A model generated the notes under the pieces. The model did not search any database, had not been told where the DNA came from, and saw only the letters and a list, made by a program, of their open reading frames with translations. Made by a program: the position numbers and the translations under genes. Below, in pieces: positions 7,828 through 12,994 of a stretch of 32,571 nt of DNA. How positions within the stretch are numbered: position 1 is the first letter of the stretch; each line of letters opens with the position of its first letter. Origin of the DNA: Phycisphaerales bacterium (GTDB lineage: Bacteria; Planctomycetota; Phycisphaerae; Sedimentisphaerales; Anaerobacaceae); contig PLLM01000042.1 of assembly GCA_003141275.1 (NCBI GenBank), positions 1-32,571 on the forward strand, read 5' to 3'.

Positions 7828-8712
7828 CTACCTCCAAATCTCCTGAACAATGCACCGGCATCCAAGGTGAAAGGGTACCTTGGGACGTGACTTCGCTGGG
7901 TATTTCTTGCCGTCCATGCGGGCACAGAATGGACATGTACAGTCGTCGCGGACGGTAACAATTTCATAACCCCGAAGTTCGTTTTGTATCAAGGGGTTTT
8001 TGTCGTACAAGGCGATTTGGGTGGTGGGGACTGAACTTGAGTAGTAGGTCAACGTAATTAACTCAGCAATAGTTGTACATAGTTTAAGCCAAGACCCAAG
8101 GTCATCTAAATTGATAGACTCTTTTAGAGTATTCAACTTAAAAGAATCCCCAGATTTTCCTGCTTTCGTTATTGGGGGGCCTATCGTTGCTAATCCCACG
8201 CGAGTTAATTCTTCGAATCGCTCACGATCTCGGTGGCTTATTGGTATAGGGCGTGGCGTATCAATCATCTTAAGATGCCGACAATAGAAACGTAAGTTAT
8301 CAAAACCATATCTGGCAACTACACTAGCGCCCAAAGTCGTATCTAATCGCTTGCCATTGAAAAGCGAGTCAAGGTCGCAGTATGGGGCAACATCCAGTTC
8401 TGCGTCTTCGGCAAAGCTCTCGCGAAAGTTGGCCACATAATCTTCTATTTCTTTGCAACGAAGGCCGGTCTGTGCAACCATTGCGGCCACCGAATTAAAA
8501 AGCCCCCCGGCGTGAACCGTCTCGGTCTGGTCAAGGAGATCTTTCAGTTTCAGAGCGAGTTGTTCATCAACCCCAAGAATGGTTAGCGGGAATGGGGTGT
8601 CCGGATTCAAAACCCACCCGCCGCCTTCGGATGTAGATTTCTTTACCATAGGCATTAGTGTAAGCCCTGCCCAAGAATTTGCAAGTGCGTTGACAAAAGG
8701 CAACTGTGCCAC
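7828..8712 (-). CDS. Hypothetical protein with C-terminal phage Mu gpF-like Cys/His motif
   Basis: This predicted soluble 294-aa protein has no signal peptide or membrane segment. Residues 1-245 are unrecognised. The last 45 residues hold RDDCTCPFCARMDGK and then PFHLGCRC. This Cys-x-x-Cys ... Pro-x-His-x-x-Cys-x-Cys arrangement is typical of the C-terminal tail of phage Mu gpF-like/minor head (head morphogenesis) proteins and probably binds a metal. No other phage structural gene is nearby, so it may be a domesticated or recruited domain. The start is uncertain: 8712 is a GTG without a visible Shine-Dalgarno, and an ATG at residue 21 (8652) is an alternative. It diverges from the DAC-domain gene, whose candidate promoter overlaps its first codons. 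Confidence 0.7.
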   Translation of the reverse strand: MAQLPFVNALANSWAGLTLMPMVKKSTSEGGGWVLNPDTPFPLTILGVDEQLALKLKDLLDQTETVHAGGLFNSVAAMVAQTGLRCKEIEDYVANFRESFAEDAELDVAPYCDLDSLFNGKRLDTTLGASVVARYGFDNLRFYCRHLKMIDTPRPIPISHRDRERFEELTRVGLATIGPPITKAGKSGDSFKLNTLKESINLDDLGSWLKLCTTIAELITLTYYSSSVPTTQIALYDKNPLIQNELRGYEIVTVRDDCTCPFCARMDGKKYPAKSRPKVPFHLGCRCIVQEIWR

Positions 8713-8718
8713 TAAACT
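8690..8718 (+). promoter_or_regulatory. Candidate promoter of the DAC-domain gene
   Basis: TTGACA (8690-8695), a 17-bp spacer and TAAACT (8713-8718, 4/6 match) lie 51 bp upstream of the preferred GTG start. The -35 box and spacer overlap the first codons of the divergent minus-strand gene, so transcription of the two genes may interfere. Confidence 0.45.
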
Positions 8719-8754
8719 GTTAAAGTCACAAAATAGAGCTTCGGATTATGTCTC

Positions 8755-8763
8755 AAAGGAGGT
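8755..8763 (+). promoter_or_regulatory. Strong Shine-Dalgarno deciding a GTG start
   Basis: AAAGGAGGT is a full match to the 16S 3' end. It is followed after 5 bp by GTG at 8769. An upstream in-frame ATG at 8748 lies before this site and has no ribosome-binding site of its own, so the GTG is preferred. Confidence 0.75.
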
Positions 8764-8768
8764 CATAC

Positions 8769-10535
8769 GTGTCAGATGAGAATACTGTAAAATATTTCAT
8801 GTGGGATTATCAACCGAATTTTCGTATTTCGATTGGTGATAAGGCGAAAGGAGTTTTTAATCTTTTAGACCATAGATTAGCCCCAAGTGTCTTTTTAGTG
8901 GGAGTTATCGACAATGAAAAAGACGGAAAGTACCCTGTCGCTGTAGAACCTGATGATTGTAAGTATCAGCCAGATATATTTAGAGAAATAAAAGAACAGG
9001 CGAAAAATCTTCTGGCGATCGATCCAGAGATAAATACAATCTGTGTATCCTCCGACGGCTCTCATGAAATTACTCAAAAAAACCAGTATAATCGAATGAG
9101 ATTGCGAGCAATACGCGGCGCTATTAGCAATATCATCCATCGACATGATAAATACGATGGCAAAATCTCTTTCTGTTCTTCCCCTGTAAAGGTAGATGAT
9201 TATTGGGTATGTGTGATACTTCAATTGGAGCGTGAGGTTTATCAATCTTATTACTATCTCCAGAAAAGTACGTTCAAAGATCGATACGTTATATCTGTGT
9301 CTTTGATTGACGCGACCGTTAGTAAGTTTTTAGATGAATGCTCCGAAGCATTAAAAAAACCAGACCCGGGCGCGAGTTTTGTATGTATAGACCGTGAAGA
9401 TGAGGAAATTATTCGCTCGGCGGGAAGCTTTCTAATGTATACACCAGCATGTCAAGGTCAAAATGTTTACGGATTACACGGTCTTTTTGAGCCCTGCAAT
9501 ATCATTTCATCATTGAAATACGAAGGAACGGAAAGTATTGGGGAAATGATAGTTTCTCGAAAGGATCATCCTAATATTGAAGTGGTCCTGCAATTGAGAA
9601 AGCCTATATGGATGGGAAAATATAAGGCCGTAAGAAAACTTTTGGAAATGAGTGGGAGAGATATTTCTCTATTGTCAGATTCAGCTTCTATTTACGGCCT
9701 TGGAAAACAGATTAGGCAATATGACACTACTCGGGAGGATTTGTTTGTTATCAGGTTCGCAAAACATGATACATGGCATTTATTCCATGCAGAACACGAT
9801 ATGATGAAAGTCGCTTATGGGCAACCATCTCTTCCAAAAAATCAAATCAACGTAGAGAAGGTCTCATCTGACATTAGTCGTATTTTCATCGGAATAAAAC
9901 CAGCAGAAACAAAAAACCTATTAAAATTGATGGAAGAATCCACGAAGCAAAAACATGGCACTATCCTGATAATTACTTCGAACGCAGAGAACGAGGCGAT
10001 TAGATTAGCAAATCAATCTATGCCCATTGAACCTATACAGCTTAGCTCGGAAATGCTTGGTCTTATTACTTCGATAGATGGAGCAATTATGCTAAGTCCA
10101 TCTGGGATTTGTTATGCGGTAGGAGTCATTCTTGATGGTCTGGCAACAGAAAAAGGAGATCCTTCAAGAGGCGCGCGGTATAATTCAGCAGTCAGATATG
10201 TTCAGGACAAAGAATGCACATTGGCAGTTATCGTATCAGAAGATGGCGATGTTGATTTGGTTCCAAATTTAATGCCACTATTAAGCCGTAAATTGCTAAC
10301 TACAAAAATTGAAGAGCTTGAGAATATGGCCAAATCAGAAATTGATGTTAAGAATTTCAATGAGTTGATGAGCTGGTTTAGGAATCATCAGTTTTATTGT
10401 TCAGCGGAGATATGCAATAAGATCAATAGCTTAAGAGTGATTTGTGAGAAAAAATATAAAGGCGGTTTTTTTATGATTTTGCTTCCTGATATTCATCCCA
10501 GCATAGAAATGAACGAATCATACTTTATAGAATAA
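8769..10535 (+). CDS. DAC (DisA_N-like) nucleotide-cyclase domain protein with unrecognised N-terminal region
   Basis: This predicted cytoplasmic 588-aa protein, numbered from the GTG, has a diadenylate-cyclase-type domain at about residues 395-520. The core DGA motif is at 437-439, GARYNSA begins at 468, and VSE at 489-491 is followed by DGDVDLVPNL. In characterised cyclic-di-AMP synthases the second motif is GTRHRAA; here T, H and R are replaced by A, Y and N while the arginine is kept. The first 390 residues are not recognised by me. The part just before the DAC domain (about 320-385, with HDTWHLFHAEHDMMKVAYG) occupies the place where putative sensor domains precede DAC domains in other bacterial proteins. 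The gene is clearly more AT-rich than its neighbours and lies in a repeat-rich island with an HNH gene, suggesting acquisition. It may make a cyclic nucleotide in a stress or defence response, or sense one; the product cannot be predicted from the motifs. Confidence 0.75.
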   Translation: MSDENTVKYFMWDYQPNFRISIGDKAKGVFNLLDHRLAPSVFLVGVIDNEKDGKYPVAVEPDDCKYQPDIFREIKEQAKNLLAIDPEINTICVSSDGSHEITQKNQYNRMRLRAIRGAISNIIHRHDKYDGKISFCSSPVKVDDYWVCVILQLEREVYQSYYYLQKSTFKDRYVISVSLIDATVSKFLDECSEALKKPDPGASFVCIDREDEEIIRSAGSFLMYTPACQGQNVYGLHGLFEPCNIISSLKYEGTESIGEMIVSRKDHPNIEVVLQLRKPIWMGKYKAVRKLLEMSGRDISLLSDSASIYGLGKQIRQYDTTREDLFVIRFAKHDTWHLFHAEHDMMKVAYGQPSLPKNQINVEKVSSDISRIFIGIKPAETKNLLKLMEESTKQKHGTILIITSNAENEAIRLANQSMPIEPIQLSSEMLGLITSIDGAIMLSPSGICYAVGVILDGLATEKGDPSRGARYNSAVRYVQDKECTLAVIVSEDGDVDLVPNLMPLLSRKLLTTKIEELENMAKSEIDVKNFNELMSWFRNHQFYCSAEICNKINSLRVICEKKYKGGFFMILLPDIHPSIEMNESYFIE

Positions 10536-10575
10536 TGTTTTTTTTCAAGAGAATGATTTAATTTGCTGTGGCTAA

Positions 10576-10601
10576 TCCTTCGACTACGCTCAGGGCAGGC
10601 C
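10576..10601. repeat. Short interspersed phrase CCTTCGACTACGCTCAGG
   Basis: CCTTCGACTACGCTCAGG followed by GCAGGCC resembles a short dispersed repeat that I recall in intergenic regions of various environmental bacterial genomes. It is partly self-complementary (CGA/TCG arms). It is seen only once in this window, so repeat status rests on recollection. Confidence 0.4.
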
Positions 10602-10772
10602 GGAAAATTCCTACCTCACAACTGTGATTCACAAATTACCTATATTGCCAAAAAAATCTGGCGATTCCCTAACTATTTTTTTATTCTTTGCGGCAAAAGG
10701 ACTTACCAACTTTGACCAGAAAAATAATGTTTTGTAAGTGCTGAAAATGCCCCAAAATTCACCCTATATATA

Positions 10773-10857
10773 GAGGGACGTCGTTCCTCTGTAGTGGTAG
10801 CGGAGACCCGCAAGGTAGCAAGCCCCGGGAGGGCAAGGCATCAGGAACAGAAGTTCC
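10773..10857. repeat. Repeat-like unit of about 85 bp with terminal hairpin
   Basis: The unit begins with GAGGGACGTCGTTCCTC and ends with the perfect hairpin GGAAC-AGAA-GTTCC (10844-10857). GTTCC-type ends recur at both sides. On the minus strand it would translate to RNGTSVPDALPSRGLLP, a string I associate with spurious translations of dispersed repeats. Single copy in this window. Confidence 0.4.
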
Positions 10858-10907
10858 ATTTCGGATTACTAAATTTTGGTAGGATTCATAATGGAGACCT
10901 AAGGAAA

Positions 10908-11016
10908 AGCAGTCAGCTTTATAAAAGGGCAGTAGGCCCTTGTGGACGAAGGCGGCGGCAAGCACACAAACAATGTTTGGAGCATTGCCTCCGCCAGGAA
11001 CACAAAGCTGACTGTT
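10908..11016. ncRNA. Candidate structured element, three-way junction
   Basis: Three nested stems can be drawn by hand. The outer stem CAGTCAGCTTT (10910-10920) pairs perfectly with AAAGCTGACTG (11004-11014). Hairpin one is AAGGGC (10925-10930) with GCCCTT (10936-10941). Hairpin two is GGCGG/CCGCC (10951-10955, 10991-10995) stacked on GGCAA/TTGCC (10957-10961, 10985-10989) and capped by CAAAC-AAT-GTTTG (10967-10979). It could be a structured RNA, a mobile-element remnant or a foldable DNA repeat. Strand is undecided. No homology to a named RNA family is claimed. Confidence 0.35.
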
Positions 11017-11110
11017 CTCTGTGTCCCCTGTGAACTCTGTGGCTAAAAAATCCGTGTAATCTGTGTAATCTGTGGCTAAAAAAACTTGGTGTCTTGGTGC
11101 CTTAGTGGCA
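11015..11110. repeat. Phrase-like repeat tract upstream of the HNH gene
   Basis: The tract reads as successive variants: CTGTGTCCCCTGTGAACTCT, GTGGCTAAAAAATCCGTG, TAATCTGTGTAATCTGTGGC, then TTGGTGTCTTGGTGCC and TTAGTGGC. The two halves belong to the same families as the tracts at 3196-3300 and 7671-7731. Confidence 0.6.
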
Positions 11111-11128
11111 GAGAAGAGAGGAATAAGT

Positions 11129-11743
11129 ATGTCTTCGAAATTAACAATAACGATACCCTTTTGGCTCGACTTTATTTTCACCTGTCCCCTTCTCGCCTTT
11201 CGCCTGCTCCGTTATGGTTACACATATCGGCGGATTTACTTGGGCGAAGGCATGTTTACCATTGTCGACCTGTCGGTTTTCTACCAGCTTAATCATTTCC
11301 AATGGTACGCAGAAGGACAGGACCAGCACATCTATGCCGTCAGGAACATTATAAAACCTCATTGTAAAACAACGACTATGCGTCTGAGCAGGGAAATTAT
11401 GAACGCTCCGCAGGGCCTTCTTGTTGACCATAGAAATAACGATACATTAGACAACCGCAGGGCCAACCTGAGATTGGCAACGCACTCGCAAAATCGTATT
11501 AACAGCCGAAGGGATAAATCAAGGACATCGTCAAGGTTTATTGGCGTCTGCTTGGAGAAAGACCGGGATAAATGGCTTTCCTACATCAACTATGATGGCA
11601 AAAGAATCCATTTGGGCAGGTTCGAGTCGGAAATAGAAGCAGCGAAGGCGTATGACGCGGCGGCGAAGAAATACCATGGGGAATTCGCGAGATTGAACTT
11701 CCCAGAAACAGCGGACAGCGTGCAGCGTATAGCGGACACTTAG
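11129..11743 (+). CDS. HNH homing-type endonuclease with AP2 DNA-binding domain
   Basis: This 204-aa protein is a probable DNA endonuclease of the kind found in selfish homing elements. The N-terminal region has the typical YRRIYLGEGMFTIVD and IYAVRN pattern. The HNH core lies at about residues 85-120, with VDHRNNDTLDNRRANLRLAT and a following QNRIN. An AP2-like domain at about 132-185 includes SSRFIGVCLEKDRDKW and RIHLGRFESEIEAAKAYD. I chose the ATG at 11129, preceded by GAGAGGAATAAGT; an upstream in-frame ATG at 11072 would translate phrase repeats. The last eleven codons (TADSVQRIADT) lie within a repeat of the 6996-7028 family, so the natural C-terminus may have been altered. No interrupted gene or intron is recognised around it. 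Confidence 0.88.
   Translation: MSSKLTITIPFWLDFIFTCPLLAFRLLRYGYTYRRIYLGEGMFTIVDLSVFYQLNHFQWYAEGQDQHIYAVRNIIKPHCKTTTMRLSREIMNAPQGLLVDHRNNDTLDNRRANLRLATHSQNRINSRRDKSRTSSRFIGVCLEKDRDKWLSYINYDGKRIHLGRFESEIEAAKAYDAAAKKYHGEFARLNFPETADSVQRIADT
11711..11743. repeat. Phrase-like repeat forming the 3' end of the HNH gene
   Basis: GCGGACAGCGTGCAGCG followed by TATAGCGGACACTTAG closely matches the tract at 6996-7028 after the acetyl-CoA synthetase gene. Here it is translated and supplies the stop codon of the endonuclease gene. Confidence 0.65.
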
Positions 11744-11751
11744 GAGAAACG

Positions 11752-11816
11752 TCGGGGTAAACCGCAGACAGAGAAATACTGGATCCCCGGCAGAAAACCA
11801 AGGGAGCTTACCCCGA
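11752..11816. repeat. Inverted repeat between the HNH and AcuC-like genes
   Basis: TCGGGGTAA (11752-11760) and TTACCCCGA (11808-11816) are perfect 9-bp inverted copies enclosing 47 bp. The element fills the space between two converging genes and could act as a bidirectional terminator stem or mark an element end. No T-tract was seen. Confidence 0.35.
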
Positions 11817-11845
11817 GGACCTTCGCTGCGCTGCGGGAGGATTAT

Positions 11846-12982
11846 TCAGATGCCATGTAGAGGAAAGACCGTTGATTTGAGGGTGTCGAGGGTGGCGGTG
11901 AGGGCGGGCATAACGGCGTCCCGCTGCTGAGAGTTAACGGGGAGAACCCTGTCGCGCAGGCCCCCCTGCCATTCGGTGGTCTGGAGCATAATCCCGCCCA
12001 GAAGCATATTTGCGTCAAGCTCACCATCCGCCCCGCACAGCGCAGACCAGGCGAGCGCCCAGGCGCGAACGGTGTTCTCGACGTTGTAGCCGCCTCCTCC
12101 GGTCATAAGGATGGGTTTTCCGAAGGCGAGCAACTGATGAATTATGTCCGAGTAAACGTTGTTTGTCAGGCGAAGGTTCGCCAGCGGGTCGCCGGCGAGG
12201 GCATCAGCGCCAAGCTCAAAGACAAAAACGTCGGGTTTGAAGGCGTGGATTAGAGGCAGGACGACGGTTTTGATTGCGAGCATATAGGCCTCGTCATAAG
12301 TGCCTATGGGGAGAGGGACATTGACGCAGTAGCCCTTACCAATGCCATCGCCTATTTCATTTTCGAAGCCGGTGCCGGGGAAGAGGGTTTTGGGGTTCTG
12401 ATGGAGCGAAATAGTCATAACATCGGAGCGGTTGTAGAAAAAGGCAGCGACGCCGTCGCCGCAATGAACATCGACGTCCAGGTAGAGGACTTTTTTGCCC
12501 TGTTCGGCGAGGACTTCGCAGCCAAGGGCAACGTCGTTTATGTAGCAAAAGCCGGCGGCAAATTCGGGGTGGGCGTGGTGAAAGCCGCCCGAAGGGTTGA
12601 ACGCGAAGTTGACTTTGCCGTCGAGAATGAGTTGCGCCGCTGTAATGGTAGCCCCGACTGCCAGAACCGCGTATTCATACATTCCCTTGAAGACGGGGCA
12701 ATCGGAAGTGCCAAGCCCCATACTGAGGGCGTCGTAATCCCAATGGCCTTTTGAGGCGTTCTGGAGGCGATGCAGGTAACGGGCGGAGTGGAATTTTTTG
12801 AGGACGATTCTATCGGCGGGTTCAGGAGGGACTTCGATTCTATCCGGAGCGGCGAGGAGTCCCATTGAATTTATGACTTCGCGTGTTTTTTTTGAGCGTA
12901 TAGTATTGAAAGGATGCTGGGGCGGATAGGTGTGCTCTTCAAGTCGCGGGGAGTAAATGAAGGCAGCGGGTTTTATGGTCAC
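11846..12982 (-). CDS. Histone-deacetylase family protein, AcuC-like
   Basis: This 378-aa zinc-dependent deacylase has the class I/II HDAC fold. Active-site features are complete: H135-H136 in GGFHHAHP, FCYINDVA, zinc ligands D171 and H173 in DVDVHCGDG, the third ligand D260 in ELGADALAGDP, and the transition-state tyrosine Y299 in GGGGYN. Bacillus AcuC of this family deacetylates acetyl-CoA synthetase and is about the same length. It is the last gene of a probable operon with the ADP-forming synthetase and the CoA-transferase/GNAT fusion, starting 12 bp after the latter. The start is a GTG at 12982 with AGAGAGG upstream. The likely substrate is acetylated Acs encoded at 5005-6987; this is inferred from context, and acetylpolyamine deacetylation remains an alternative. 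Confidence 0.9.
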   Translation of the reverse strand: MTIKPAAFIYSPRLEEHTYPPQHPFNTIRSKKTREVINSMGLLAAPDRIEVPPEPADRIVLKKFHSARYLHRLQNASKGHWDYDALSMGLGTSDCPVFKGMYEYAVLAVGATITAAQLILDGKVNFAFNPSGGFHHAHPEFAAGFCYINDVALGCEVLAEQGKKVLYLDVDVHCGDGVAAFFYNRSDVMTISLHQNPKTLFPGTGFENEIGDGIGKGYCVNVPLPIGTYDEAYMLAIKTVVLPLIHAFKPDVFVFELGADALAGDPLANLRLTNNVYSDIIHQLLAFGKPILMTGGGGYNVENTVRAWALAWSALCGADGELDANMLLGGIMLQTTEWQGGLRDRVLPVNSQQRDAVMPALTATLDTLKSTVFPLHGI

Positions 12983-12994
12983 AACGGCCTCTCT

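Larger units (their letters stand above)
10536..11128. other. 593-bp non-coding, repeat-rich stretch
   Basis: No credible gene is seen. In order, it contains a short phrase repeat (10576-10601), an AT-rich block (about 10620-10740), an approximately 85-bp repeat-like unit (10773-10857), a sequence able to fold into a three-way junction (10908-11016), and GTGTAATCTGTGG-type phrases running to the HNH gene. A minus-strand open frame through it translates the phrases themselves and is rejected as a gene. Confidence 0.6.

Noticed and set aside
7828-8712. Prophage remnant
   Set aside because: Only a C-terminal gpF-like motif is seen; no capsid, portal, terminase, integrase or attachment-site signals are visible around it.
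8748-8768. ATG at 8748 as start of the DAC-domain gene
   Set aside because: The perfect ribosome-binding site at 8755-8763 lies inside this extension and points to the GTG at 8769.
11072-11128. ATG at 11072 as start of the HNH gene
   Set aside because: The extra 19 codons translate phrase repeats; the ATG at 11129 has a better upstream purine-rich site and fits the family start.
10759-11181. 140-codon minus-strand open frame between the DAC and HNH genes
   Set aside because: Its product is a translation of the phrase repeats (TDYTDYTDF, RNGTSVPDALPSRG) and of the foldable element, with no ribosome-binding site or protein-like composition.
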